From: Gelatiniphilus marinus
GTDB lineage: Bacteria > Bacteroidota > Bacteroidia > Flavobacteriales > Flavobacteriaceae
NCBI RefSeq assembly: GCF_042678305.1
Contig: NZ_JBHUDT010000008.1
Reading direction: 5' to 3' (one strand)
Length of the DNA stretch: 64,000 bases
This document shows, in pieces, positions 1 through 9,346 of the stretch. Position numbers and translations under genes: made by a program. Below the pieces are notes generated by a model, which was not told the DNA's origin, did not search any database, and saw only the letters and a list, made by a program, of their open reading frames with translations. The number at the start of each line of letters is the position of its first letter. Positions within the stretch are counted from its first letter, which is position 1.

Positions 1-612
1 CACCCATCGTTTAATAATCAAGATTTTATCTTTACTGAAATCGGTACAGATGCCACAGGAAGAAACATATTTGAAACTATTCCCATAAATGGAGACCAAC
101 CTTGTGACGGTGTTGGTGCTTGTGAGTTTAGATTATCTTGGAACAGTGCCGAAAGCCGTTGGGAATTTATTGCCGATGATGGGAACGGAAGTTTTTCAAC
201 GCCATTTTTAATTTTTACAAACTCTGAAGCCTCCACTCCTAATCCGCCTAGTTTAAACTTAGGTGCTTGGGTAGAAAATACAACTGTTACAGAAGGTGGC
301 TGTGGTGGCAATTTAACCACAGCAAATGCTACACTAACGGGTAATGTTCAAGACACAACTTTAGGTGTTAACCAATTAACAGTAAGCAACTCAATAGGCA
401 TTTACCCCAATCCGGCGAATAATGTGCTGCACATTAAACCCAATGGGTAAGATATAGGTAGGGTTTTGGTTTACAATGTGTTAAGTAAATTGGTTTTACA
501 GGATAAAGGAGCTCATAGCATTGATATTTCTCAATGCAAATCAGGCTTGTATTTTGTGGAAATACAGACAGAAAACAAAGCGTTTATAAAAAAACTGATT
601 ATTACAGATTAA
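1..612 (+). pseudogene. Secreted protein 3' end with broken T9SS sorting domain
   Basis: An open frame runs in from the left edge and reads a Gly/Asn/Thr-rich extracellular-looking protein. It then enters a type IX secretion C-terminal sorting domain that starts with the typical IGIYPNPANN motif near base 397. A TAA at 448-450 interrupts this domain. The same frame stays open after the stop and encodes the rest of a normal type A sorting domain (VLVYNVLSKLV, then SGLYFVEIQ and KKLIITD) up to a second TAA at 610-612. One substitution (for example CAA or GAA to TAA) explains the break. If the stop is real, the product loses nearly the whole secretion signal and should not be exported by the T9SS. 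The 5' part lies outside the window, so the function of the passenger cannot be named. A sequencing error is the main alternative. Confidence 0.75.
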
Positions 613-634
613 GTTAGTTGATTTAAAGCATGTT

Positions 635-684
635 AAAAACCAATCCCAAAAAAACGTTTTACTTTTTTGGGATTGGTTTTTTTT
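635..684 (+). terminator. Strong Rho-independent terminator
   Basis: Arms 635-653 and 663-681 are perfect inverted repeats (AACCAATCCC pairs with GGGATTGGTT, extended by A/T pairs), with a 9-base loop and a T run. It closes the gene ending at 612. The A/T-rich flanks mean it could also stop the minus-strand operon that ends at 804. Confidence 0.9.
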
Positions 685-803
685 AGGCAAAACAAACTTT
701 TAGCGTAATGCTTCGAATTATATTTAACCAAAATGGTTTGCTAAATTTTCATGGCGATTTATAAGGATTTTAAAGGCAGCTAGAACAAGCCTTTTTTTAA
801 ACT

Positions 804-3215
804 TTACAAACTATATTTTAGCGACAAAATAAAATTTCTGCCCGCTGCCGCAATGCCCGAAGAATAAGTTTTATACCGCTTATCTGCAATGTTTTCTAAA
901 CTAGCGGTTAGTGTTGTAGAGTTGTTTAATTGGTATTGGGTTCTAAGGTTTAACGTACTCCAAGATGGTGCGTAAGGCTTGCCATTTTTGTCTATGGCAT
1001 AAATATAATCTTTCCCGATTTCAGATGGTGCCAATTGATTAAACGACAATTCATTGTTGTAATTGGCAAATACATCGATTATTAAATCTTTATAACTCCA
1101 AACTAAATGGGAGTTTCCAAAACTTGGTGCGACATGGCGAATGGGGACTTCAATATTTTCTTTTTCTTCGGTGCCACCAATAATGCTGTATTGCGAGGTT
1201 AGTTTTAGCGTTTTGCTAAGGCTTATGTTAAGGCCTACTTCAAAACCGTAAATCCATGCTTTAGATGCGTTTTGTATGGCTTGCACATTGCTTAGCTCGC
1301 CATCGTACATAATCTGTGTTTCGCCATTTAAGTTATAATCGCGCCGTACCAAGGCATGGTCCAAATACGTATAATAGGTACTCAGATCCAATATAAAATT
1401 ATCGCCAAAACTCAGTTTTAAACCTAACTCGCCACCATAGGCATATTCTGGTTTTAGGTTTTGGTTGGGTACAACCACCGCTCCCGGTTCCGAGTCGAAT
1501 ACCTTGCCAATGTCGTCAATGTTTGGCGCTCTAAATGCCGATGATGCGTTTAGTTTCCACTGTAAAACAGGGTTTGGCGACCAACTAATCCCTGCGGTTC
1601 CCGTAAGGGCGCCCGCTTTGTTTTCAGAAGACTCAAAGGGTAAGTTTAAATATGCGTTATTGGCATTAAAACTGGCTTTCGATACAATATGGTTAAATCG
1701 CAATCCCGATTGGAAAACAAATTTTGTATTGGGTTTGTATTTAATGCTCGAATATATAGCTGCTGATTGCCAACTAGAACCGTTTGGGTATCTGGACACG
1801 GTTGCAAAACTTGTGTTGTTGGCTATGTTCTCTTCTTTTCCATGAGACATCACTTTGTTGTAAACATATTCCAGCCCGTAAAACAGCTGGGTTTTCGAGC
1901 TTAGGTTTTTTTCAAAATCCAAATTAAGCGAATACGCATCAACGTTTTCTTCTCTTATATTTCTTATATCGGAATTAAAATCTCTGTTTGTTCTGCTTTC
2001 CTTAAAATTCTGGTAGGCCAAGGTCGCTTTTATTTTATTGTATAAATTAGAGCGACTACTAAGTTTGGTGGCTTGAAAATTAGACATAAACCACTGCTGT
2101 GGCCCATAATTCCATTCGGCAGAACGTAAGGCAGCATTGTTGTATCGAATCAATCGGTCGTACCGTGGTATATCAGATGTGGTTGTATAATGCAAACCTA
2201 AATCGAAGCTTAAGTTTTCGTAAGGCTGATAATGCACTTTTTGCATCATGTTTATTTGATTGTAGCCCGAATGTTTTTGCTTTAAGGGATTGCTGTTTTG
2301 TACAATAATATCGCCATTACCGGTTGCCAATGCAAATTCTGGTCTTAAATAGTTTTTGGGGCCATGGCTTCCCATTCTTAAATCGTTAAAGCTGGTGTAG
2401 CTTACATTGGTTAAAAACGCCCATTTATTGTAGCCCAAGTTAAAATCGATATGGGCTGTATTTTCTTGGTTAGCAGTGGCATATCTAACAATAGCGTTGG
2501 CTTTAAATAAAAGCGTGTCAGTTTTAGATAGTTTAGGTTTTAGGGTATAAAAACTCATAACGCCACCAATGGCATCGCTACCATAGATAACCGAACCAGA
2601 GCCTAAGGTAACTTCGGTATTCTGAATGGCAAACGGGTCTATGGCAATAACATTGTGCAGGTTTCCGCCTCTAAAAATGGCGTTGTTCATTCTTACGCCA
2701 TCAACCGAAATCAAGAGCCTGTTTGTAGAAAAACCACGAATCATCGGGCTGCCGCCTCCCAATTGGCTTTTTTGAATATAAACTTGCCCTGTGGTTTCCA
2801 GTAAATCTGCACTGGTTTGTGGATTTGTAAACTGTATGCTTTTTGAGTTTAGATTAATTATTTTTTGGGGAATGTCTTTTTTGTTCTGTTCGAATTTTGA
2901 TGCCGAAATAACAATTTCTTGCAAACCCTGGGTGTTGGCATCTAAATACACTATGTTTAATGAATTGATTTGAGATTTTGTAAGTTTTTTTAAATGGTGG
3001 GTAAGGTGTTTAAAATATATGGTTTCGGTGTTTGAAAACAAATCTAAATTAGCCTCGCCATCCAGATTGCTAATAACGCTTTTGCTTTTGTTGGTATTGT
3101 AAATGGCAACACCAAAAATGGGTTCGTTGGTAAGTTTGTCTAAAACTTTTATGTGTTGCGCTATTAAAACATTGGGCGCAAAAAGCAACAGGAAAATGGC
3201 AAAACGTAGTGGCAT
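804..3215 (-). CDS. TonB-dependent outer-membrane receptor
   Basis: This 803-residue protein should be a TonB-energised importer in the outer membrane. Residues 1-19 form a signal peptide (cleavage after NVLIA). Residues 20 to about 105 look like the carboxypeptidase-regulatory-like domain common in Bacteroidota receptors. A plug domain follows at about 115-225 with the motifs MIRGFSTNRLLISVDGVRMN and GSDAIGG. The rest is a 22-strand-type barrel ending in an aromatic/hydrophobic last strand (FILSLKYSL). The plug most resembles the haem/haemoglobin-type receptor branch, but the substrate cannot be fixed from sequence. It is the last gene of a minus-strand operon, starting only 3 bases after recO. 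No iron-uptake genes lie next to it. Confidence 0.9.
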   Translation of the reverse strand: MPLRFAIFLLLFAPNVLIAQHIKVLDKLTNEPIFGVAIYNTNKSKSVISNLDGEANLDLFSNTETIYFKHLTHHLKKLTKSQINSLNIVYLDANTQGLQEIVISASKFEQNKKDIPQKIINLNSKSIQFTNPQTSADLLETTGQVYIQKSQLGGGSPMIRGFSTNRLLISVDGVRMNNAIFRGGNLHNVIAIDPFAIQNTEVTLGSGSVIYGSDAIGGVMSFYTLKPKLSKTDTLLFKANAIVRYATANQENTAHIDFNLGYNKWAFLTNVSYTSFNDLRMGSHGPKNYLRPEFALATGNGDIIVQNSNPLKQKHSGYNQINMMQKVHYQPYENLSFDLGLHYTTTSDIPRYDRLIRYNNAALRSAEWNYGPQQWFMSNFQATKLSSRSNLYNKIKATLAYQNFKESRTNRDFNSDIRNIREENVDAYSLNLDFEKNLSSKTQLFYGLEYVYNKVMSHGKEENIANNTSFATVSRYPNGSSWQSAAIYSSIKYKPNTKFVFQSGLRFNHIVSKASFNANNAYLNLPFESSENKAGALTGTAGISWSPNPVLQWKLNASSAFRAPNIDDIGKVFDSEPGAVVVPNQNLKPEYAYGGELGLKLSFGDNFILDLSTYYTYLDHALVRRDYNLNGETQIMYDGELSNVQAIQNASKAWIYGFEVGLNISLSKTLKLTSQYSIIGGTEEKENIEVPIRHVAPSFGNSHLVWSYKDLIIDVFANYNNELSFNQLAPSEIGKDYIYAIDKNGKPYAPSWSTLNLRTQYQLNNSTTLTASLENIADKRYKTYSSGIAAAGRNFILSLKYSL

Positions 3216-3218
3216 ACT

Positions 3219-3938
3219 TTATCTAAAAACCTGATTAAATATTTGCAGTGATTTTGGGGTTTTAAAACCGCCCAAATGTAACTCAAAATAAAGCAAAATC
3301 ATACTTAAAAACGATTGTCTTTGTTTGGCATTTATTTTAACTGTTGATAATCCATCAAATGTTGTGCCCAATAAGGTTTTTAAAAGTGTTAAATTTTCTC
3401 CGGAAATAGAGTATTTACCTTGTTGTTGGTTTTCGAATTTGCCGTGCAATAAATTAAAGTACGGATAGCTTGTGTTTGTTTCTTCTGGATAGAAACCCAA
3501 ATATTTGGTAAGATTGAGCAAAAAAAGCAAATGGAAATTGGAGTATTCGGGCTGCGTATCAAGCCATAATAGTGCGGTTTCAATATAGCTAAATAAGGTT
3601 TGGTTCTCTTCTTCTTCGTTTAATGTATTTGCTAAAACCTCGGCCAAAAACATGGCTATGGCGCTTTTTAGAACATGGCTGTGCAAGCTGGTGTATAGTT
3701 GGTTTAACTTTACTTCTTTTATAATTTGCAAAGAGCGATTCTGTTTGTAGATAATTACCAACTGCAATTGGGTTAATAGCTGAAAGTAAGCGGCTTTAGA
3801 TTGTCCTTTTTTGTTTTTTAAAACGCCTCTCAATAAAAAACCAACCACGCCCAATTGCTGGGTATAGCATTTCACGATTAAGTCGTTGTCGCGGTACTTT
3901 AATTTAGATAAGACTATGGCGTTTGTGTTAAGCAGCAT
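3219..3938 (-). CDS. recO: DNA repair protein RecO
   Basis: RecO loads RecA on RecF-pathway substrates with RecR. The 239-residue product has the N-terminal OB-fold signature (AIVLSKLKYRDNDLIVKCYT, then GVVGFLLRGV) and the helical C-terminal domain (LNLTKYLGFYPE). No CxxC zinc finger is visible in the C-terminal half; this Cys-less form is, to my knowledge, usual in this phylum. The start ATG shares one base with the stop of porZ (TAATG at 3936-3940), so translation is probably coupled. The downstream receptor gene follows after 3 bases. Confidence 0.95.
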   Translation of the reverse strand: MLLNTNAIVLSKLKYRDNDLIVKCYTQQLGVVGFLLRGVLKNKKGQSKAAYFQLLTQLQLVIIYKQNRSLQIIKEVKLNQLYTSLHSHVLKSAIAMFLAEVLANTLNEEEENQTLFSYIETALLWLDTQPEYSNFHLLFLLNLTKYLGFYPEETNTSYPYFNLLHGKFENQQQGKYSISGENLTLLKTLLGTTFDGLSTVKINAKQRQSFLSMILLYFELHLGGFKTPKSLQIFNQVFR

Positions 3939-6271
3939 TATCTAATAAGCATTAATTTTAACATTTTGGTCTCAAAGGTGTCTAAGTTTGATAGCATTAC
4001 CAGGTACACCCCAGAGGCTACTACATTGTTGGCGAGGTTTTTTCCGTTCCAATAGGCGGTGCCGCCATCAATTTCAAGGTTGTAGCCACGGTATCTCTGG
4101 TTGTTTCTGGATTGGGCCTCGGCTACCAAGTTGCCCTCGATGTCGGTTATTTTTATGTTTACGTTTTCAGAAATATCTTTAATTTTTACTTTCTGTTCAA
4201 CAATATTAAAAGTTGGCCTTACCGGATTTGGGTAAATGTACGCGCTTTCTAAATCTCCTAAAGGGCTTGAGCCACCAGATTGGAAAGATACCAAGCCTTT
4301 GTTTGTTGCGATATAAACAATGCCGTTAGCGCCATCTAAAGAAATATCGTTTATGGTATTAGACGGTATTGGCGAATTATCTGTTGTAAAATGGAATATG
4401 GTGTTTTGTCCGTCTGAGGAGAAATAGAATAGGCCAGAGTCTGCCGTTCCTATCCATTTGTTGTTTGATCCATCTACCTCTATGTCCCTAATGTTCTGCT
4501 CGAAAAGCAGCTCTTTTGCAATACCGCCTTCTTCAATAATTATTTCTTCGGCACGAATATTTTCTTCGGTAAAAAAGTTAGAGGTGTTGTATAATACTCT
4601 AAGCCCTCTTTCTGTACCTATCCATAATTGGTTCCTTTTGTCTAGTGCAATAGCCGTTACATTATGAGTGGGCATGTTTTCTTCTTCGGTACTAATATTT
4701 TTTATTAATGGAGCGTTTCCGTTTTCTTTAAATCCTATTAGCCCGTTCCAATACCCAGCAATCCATTTGGTGCCATCATTACCTACCGTAATTTCAGGAA
4801 AGCCTAATTCGGTCCTAAATTGCTTAAAACTGTACGATTGCCACTGGTTGTTACTTGGGTTGAATGATTTTAAGGCGTTTTCAACTTGACTTGTAAGGGT
4901 CCATAACACGCCGTTTTCATCAAAAACAGAGGCTCCAACCCTTATATCGACATAACTGGGGTTGGAAGGTAATATTAAAGACTCTAAGCTACTATTGCTT
5001 TGGTTGTACAACATAGATGGAATTGCGTTATTAACCTCTAATAGCCCGCTAAAAAACGACCCTATGAATACTTGATTGTTGTTGCTTGGGTTAATGGAAA
5101 TGGTGGTTAGGCACTTTGCGTCAAAAAGATTGGTGTAGGGTATATTTGTCCAGCTTCCGTTATTAAGTTGGCTTATGCCTCTGTTGTTTAAAGGGTAGGG
5201 GTTGTAAAACAGATTGTACTCGCCAAAGGTAACCCACAATTGGTTTTCGCCAGATTGAATCGCAAAAGGTATATTTAATAACGGACCATCGGGGTGAATT
5301 TCTTCATATTCTGTTGGATTTGATATAGATGTTTTTAAAATACCAAAATGTTTTGTGCCTATGTAAATGGTTTCTGAATCTGTGATTGCTGAAGTAAACG
5401 TGGTATTAAAAGCTGTATTTACATTAGCTTGAGATATTAAATTGAAACTGCTATCGTAAATAAAAACATTGTTTTTTGTGGTTGCCAATAACCGGTTATC
5501 TGTTGCTTTAATATCTACTGGCGCATCGGGATATTGAAATACCTCGGTTAAAACATCGTTTGCCACACGATACATTCTTCTGTTGGTTCTAAGGGCATAT
5601 AAGCTGTTCTCTGCTTGTTGAACGGCCAGAAAATCGCCAGTACTTAACGTTTGCCAGTTTTGATAATCGATTAAATTGGGGCTGGATAAGGGGGCTTTTT
5701 TCAAACCGTTGCCATCTAAACAGGCTGCGTAAATATAATCGCCTAAAATAGCGGTTTGGTTAACCCTTGTTTGAGTGCCCGAGTTTCCTGTAAAGTAGGT
5801 GTCTCCAAATTCCAAACGTTCAATATCAAATACAGAAATGCCATAGTTGGTAGAAACATAAACCACATTGTTATAAGCGTTAAAATGATTGATTTTTTTG
5901 CTGGTTGGCGGTATGGTGGGCTTCTCTATAATATCGACAATGGAGAGAATGTCTTCATCGTCATCAAAAGCTATTTCTATCAAGCCATTTTCATAACCAA
6001 TAAGCAACAAGCCATAAACGTCGCTGTAATATAGGGTTGAAATGGTTTCTCCAGACAATCCGTTTACAGTAGTTAGCGTGCTTAACTCGTTGGTTTGCAA
6101 GTCTAAACTAAAAATGGCGTTTTCTGAAGCTGCATAAATTTTGTTGTTGCCTTTTGCAACATCTTTTATGTTGTTGTATGAGAAATGTCCTTGCCAAAGT
6201 GCCGAGAAATCTTGGGCTAAAGGCAACAAGGGGATGCAAAAAAGTATTGATACAGCAAGTTTCTTAATCAT
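3938..6271 (-). CDS. porZ: T9SS surface protein PorZ (beta-propeller plus sorting domain)
   Basis: PorZ is a cell-surface component of the T9SS attachment complex. In Porphyromonas it helps deliver anionic LPS to the sortase that anchors secreted cargo. The 777-residue length fits the family. Residues 1-19 are a signal peptide ending LLPLAQ. Two seven-bladed propeller-type repeat regions follow, visible as recurring strands such as LLLIGYENGLIEI, VVYVSTNYGISVFD, QLWIGTERGLRVLY and KWIGTADSGLFYF. The C-terminal 90 residues begin with YIYPNPVRP and end with a type A sorting domain, so PorZ is itself T9SS cargo. It is the first gene of the operon with recO and the receptor. PorZ identity is from overall architecture and length. 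A generic two-component-regulator propeller protein is the alternative. Confidence 0.85.
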   Translation of the reverse strand: MIKKLAVSILFCIPLLPLAQDFSALWQGHFSYNNIKDVAKGNNKIYAASENAIFSLDLQTNELSTLTTVNGLSGETISTLYYSDVYGLLLIGYENGLIEIAFDDDEDILSIVDIIEKPTIPPTSKKINHFNAYNNVVYVSTNYGISVFDIERLEFGDTYFTGNSGTQTRVNQTAILGDYIYAACLDGNGLKKAPLSSPNLIDYQNWQTLSTGDFLAVQQAENSLYALRTNRRMYRVANDVLTEVFQYPDAPVDIKATDNRLLATTKNNVFIYDSSFNLISQANVNTAFNTTFTSAITDSETIYIGTKHFGILKTSISNPTEYEEIHPDGPLLNIPFAIQSGENQLWVTFGEYNLFYNPYPLNNRGISQLNNGSWTNIPYTNLFDAKCLTTISINPSNNNQVFIGSFFSGLLEVNNAIPSMLYNQSNSSLESLILPSNPSYVDIRVGASVFDENGVLWTLTSQVENALKSFNPSNNQWQSYSFKQFRTELGFPEITVGNDGTKWIAGYWNGLIGFKENGNAPLIKNISTEEENMPTHNVTAIALDKRNQLWIGTERGLRVLYNTSNFFTEENIRAEEIIIEEGGIAKELLFEQNIRDIEVDGSNNKWIGTADSGLFYFSSDGQNTIFHFTTDNSPIPSNTINDISLDGANGIVYIATNKGLVSFQSGGSSPLGDLESAYIYPNPVRPTFNIVEQKVKIKDISENVNIKITDIEGNLVAEAQSRNNQRYRGYNLEIDGGTAYWNGKNLANNVVASGVYLVMLSNLDTFETKMLKLMLIR

Positions 6272-6287
6272 AGGTGATTTAAAAATT

Positions 6288-6295
6288 CAAATATA
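6288..6295 (-). promoter_or_regulatory. Putative -7 box for porZ operon
   Basis: Read on the minus strand this is TATATTTG, an exact TAnnTTTG match to the Bacteroidota -7 element, 16 bases upstream of the porZ ATG. No TTG -33 element sits at the ideal spacing (the nearest is 14 bases away), so support is partial and the leader would be very short. Confidence 0.4.
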
Positions 6296-6361
6296 TTTAT
6301 ATCTAACGACAAATACTTAGTATAATGTATATTATGCTTTAAAGTTAATTGATAAAAGATC

Positions 6362-6390
6362 TTGTTTCATTTAAAAATAAATTAGATTTG
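6362..6390 (+). promoter_or_regulatory. Bacteroidota-type promoter for the GT-C/oxidoreductase pair
   Basis: A TTG (-33) at 6362-6364 is followed after 18 bases by TAGATTTG at 6383-6390, an exact TAnnTTTG -7 box. Transcription would start near 6396 and give a leader of about 35 bases before the TTG start at 6432. Confidence 0.6.
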
Positions 6391-6431
6391 TTAATTAAGA
6401 ACGAAAACTTCTGCTTTAAATTAACAATCTA

Positions 6432-7778
6432 TTGAGCTCTTATCTGTCTTTTTTTAATTTGAATAAAAAGTTATTTGTAATTATAATATTAACACACTTT
6501 GTTTTTTTTATTATTAAAATCTCATTAGGAAATTTTTATTTAGCTGATTCATACGAGTATTACGGTTTAGCCGAAAACATAAAAAACAGCTTTGAGTTTT
6601 ATTCGGGTCGTTTTGGCACTGAAATAAATTTTGAGCATTATACAAAAAGACCACCAATATATAGCTTATTCATACTCATATTTTCTTTTTTTTTAAATTC
6701 GGAAATTAGCGTTTTAATTGCCCAAAATACACTTTCAATAGTAAGTGTTTTTTTATGTGTTAAGTTGTTCAAGAAATACTACAAACAAATAAATCAAAAT
6801 ATTTTAGTTCTCTTTCTGTTAACCTCTGTAAGTCAGTTTATTTATTCAAACTTTCTGATGAGCGAAATCTTGTTTCAATTCTTAATCATTTTATTGTGTT
6901 ACTTATTTCATCACTTAATCACTAAAAACAAGGCACATCATTTATTATGTTTTCAGATTGTAATTGTTTTGCTGTTTTTAACAAAACCTGTTTTTTATTT
7001 GTTTGTTTTACCTAACATTATTTTATGTGTTTGGTTAACCAAGTACATAAAAAAAGCATTTCTATTTTCATTAATACCACTTATTGCATGCCTATTATAT
7101 ATGGATTGGAATTACCAAAGAACGGGCAGTTTTGAGTTTTCCAGCATTCAAAATATAAATTTAAAAAACTGGAATTTATATTATTTTCAAACCTATAAAT
7201 ACGGTGAAGACTATGCTGATAAAATTAGAACGGAAATTACCCAAAAAGCCAGTAAAGAAACTACCTATGCCGAACAACAAAATGCAACTAGAGATTTATG
7301 CTTAAATTATTTAAAAAAAGATTGGTTAAGTTACATCTATATGCATTTTAAGGGTGCATTTAAAATGTTTTTAGACCCCGGAAGATTTGATATATATAAT
7401 TTTTTTGAATTAGACAAACAGGTAGGAGAAGGTTTTTTAAAAGCCTATTATAAAGAAGGTTTTTCAGGAGTATTTAACTATTTAAAAGTACAGCCTCTCA
7501 TAATAATAATTATTATACCTATTTTGATGTTATTCAATATATTAAAATTAATTGGGTTCGCTCTATTTTGGAAAAATAATTACAAAACAGCACCAAAAGT
7601 ATTTTGGTTTATGCTTTTTATCATCGCATATATAACGGTTTTAACCGGCTTAATTGGCGCATCAAGGTTTTTAGTTTCGGTATTGCCCATTTATTTGCTT
7701 TTCGCTGTTTTGGGTTTTTCAAGAAAAAAGAAACCTTTACAGGTTTTTAAGCAGGGTTTAGTTTCCCGTTCTTTATAA
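6432..7778 (+). CDS. Multi-pass membrane protein, GT-C glycosyltransferase-like
   Basis: The 448-residue product has about ten hydrophobic segments. The first external loop carries an acidic motif (LADSYEYYGLAENI) like the catalytic-loop Asp of GT-C enzymes such as the ArnT/PMT group, which take sugars from polyprenyl-phosphate donors. This suggests transfer of a sugar to a glycan, lipid or protein on the periplasmic face. The start is a TTG at 6432: an in-frame stop lies at 6417-6419 and no ATG occurs until deep inside the gene, so a non-ATG start is needed. The FAD-dependent oxidoreductase follows 48 bases downstream and is probably co-transcribed. Base composition is more A+T-rich than in neighbours, which hints at a polysaccharide-type accessory locus. 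Function is inferred from fold-like features only. Confidence 0.7.
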   Translation: MSSYLSFFNLNKKLFVIIILTHFVFFIIKISLGNFYLADSYEYYGLAENIKNSFEFYSGRFGTEINFEHYTKRPPIYSLFILIFSFFLNSEISVLIAQNTLSIVSVFLCVKLFKKYYKQINQNILVLFLLTSVSQFIYSNFLMSEILFQFLIILLCYLFHHLITKNKAHHLLCFQIVIVLLFLTKPVFYLFVLPNIILCVWLTKYIKKAFLFSLIPLIACLLYMDWNYQRTGSFEFSSIQNINLKNWNLYYFQTYKYGEDYADKIRTEITQKASKETTYAEQQNATRDLCLNYLKKDWLSYIYMHFKGAFKMFLDPGRFDIYNFFELDKQVGEGFLKAYYKEGFSGVFNYLKVQPLIIIIIIPILMLFNILKLIGFALFWKNNYKTAPKVFWFMLFIIAYITVLTGLIGASRFLVSVLPIYLLFAVLGFSRKKKPLQVFKQGLVSRSL

Positions 7779-7826
7779 ACACATATATTGTATATTGGCA
7801 GCCTATTCTATTTTTAATATTTATAA

Positions 7827-9248
7827 ATGAAAAAAGCCATTGTTATTGGTGCTGGCCCCGCAGGACTTAGTAGTGCGCACGAGTTAAGCAAAAAAGGGGT
7901 CGAGGTTATTGTATTAGAAGCCAGCAACCATGTGGGTGGCATGTCTAGGAGTTTTGATTTATGGGGGCAAACAGTAGATTTGGGGCCACATCGTTTTTTT
8001 TCTAAACAAAAAGAGGTGAATGCCTTTTTTAATGAATTGATAAAAGATGATTTTACACTTGTAAATAGGCAAACCCGAATATATTATAGTGGTAAATATT
8101 TTCAGTATCCATTAAAATTTGGCAATGTTTTAAAAAACCTATCATTAGTCACTATTTTTCAAATTCTTTGGCATTATTTGGTTAGAGTTTTTTTTCCCAT
8201 TAAAAACCCAAAAAATTTAGAAGAATGGATAAGCAATAGGTTTGGAGAAAAGCTATATTCCATATTTTTTAAAAATTACAGTGAAAAACTTTGGGGAATA
8301 AAATGTACCCAAATTGATGCAGATTGGGCAGCACAAAGAATAAAAACACTTTCATTGGTTCAAGCCGTAATTTCTTCAATTTTTAATAACCAAGGGCATA
8401 AGCATAAAACATTGGTCGATCAATTTGCCTACCCCAACAATGGCACCGGCACATTATATGAACGCGCAGCTGAATCAATTAAAAAGAAAAATGGAGAAAT
8501 AGCTCTTAACTCACCCGTAAAAAGAGTTTTGCTCGATAAAGGCAATAAAAAGGTTAGCGGTGTAGAATTAACCGATGGCTCTGTAATTAAAGCCGATTAC
8601 GTTATTTCCACCATGCCGTTAACCAATTTGGTAAATGGTTTGGGCCATCTTCCCAAAAAGGTAAAAGAAGCCGTTAATTCGCTTTATTTTAGAAATACCA
8701 TCTTGGTTTATTTTGAAGTAGATACAATAAACCTATTTACAGATAATTGGTTGTATATCCACGCTCCAGAAGTTAAATTAGGAAGGGTAACAAACTTTAG
8801 AAACTGGTGCCCAACTTTAAACAAGGATAAAAACACTGCTATTTTAGCTTTGGAGTTTTGGTGTTTTGAAAAAGACAAAATGTGGAGTGCCAACGATAAT
8901 GACCTGATAAAAATGGCAAAGAAAGAACTTTCTGATATCAACCTTATGCCAAAAAAATACAAAATTATCAATTCTAAAGTTATTCGGGTTCCAAAATGTT
9001 ACCCTGTTTATGAAACTGGATATATGAAAAAACTAGATATAGTCATAGATTGTTTAAAAGACGTTGAGGGTTTAATGCCTATAGGACGCTATGGGGCATT
9101 TAAGTATAATAATCAAGATCACTCTATTTTAATGGGGCTTTTAGCAGCCAATAAAATAACAAATAACAATCCAACAGATTTATGGAAGGTTAATACCGAT
9201 ACTGAATATCAAGAAGATGCCAATATAAAGGATGTTTTAATATATTAA
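7827..9248 (+). CDS. FAD-dependent oxidoreductase, amine oxidase/UDP-galactopyranose mutase-like
   Basis: The 473-residue protein opens with a dinucleotide-binding motif (IGAGPAGLSSAHEL, then VIVLEA) and the GG doublet VGGMSR that follows FAD binding in the protoporphyrinogen-oxidase/amine-oxidase superfamily. VDLGPHRFF and the C-terminal PIGRYGAFKYNNQDHSI, which contacts FAD, are clear. No membrane segment is seen. Relatives are annotated either as protoporphyrinogen oxidase-like or occur in polysaccharide loci as redox or sugar-ring-modifying enzymes. Its GT-C-like neighbour favours the latter, but this is inference. It ends shortly before a terminator shared with gdhA. Confidence 0.75.
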   Translation: MKKAIVIGAGPAGLSSAHELSKKGVEVIVLEASNHVGGMSRSFDLWGQTVDLGPHRFFSKQKEVNAFFNELIKDDFTLVNRQTRIYYSGKYFQYPLKFGNVLKNLSLVTIFQILWHYLVRVFFPIKNPKNLEEWISNRFGEKLYSIFFKNYSEKLWGIKCTQIDADWAAQRIKTLSLVQAVISSIFNNQGHKHKTLVDQFAYPNNGTGTLYERAAESIKKKNGEIALNSPVKRVLLDKGNKKVSGVELTDGSVIKADYVISTMPLTNLVNGLGHLPKKVKEAVNSLYFRNTILVYFEVDTINLFTDNWLYIHAPEVKLGRVTNFRNWCPTLNKDKNTAILALEFWCFEKDKMWSANDNDLIKMAKKELSDINLMPKKYKIINSKVIRVPKCYPVYETGYMKKLDIVIDCLKDVEGLMPIGRYGAFKYNNQDHSILMGLLAANKITNNNPTDLWKVNTDTEYQEDANIKDVLIY

Positions 9249-9293
9249 TTGCATGCTGTTTTAAAGCTGAAAAAATAATGTATTGAACACAAA

Positions 9294-9323
9294 AAAAAGC
9301 TTCTGGGATACCAGAAGCTTTTT
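9294..9323. terminator. Bidirectional terminator between oxidoreductase gene and gdhA
   Basis: A perfect 13-bp stem (AAAAAGCTTCTGG with CCAGAAGCTTTTT) encloses a GATA loop. A and T runs on both sides let it serve the two convergent genes. Confidence 0.9.
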
Positions 9324-9346
9324 GGTCTTTTATATTACAGTTAATT

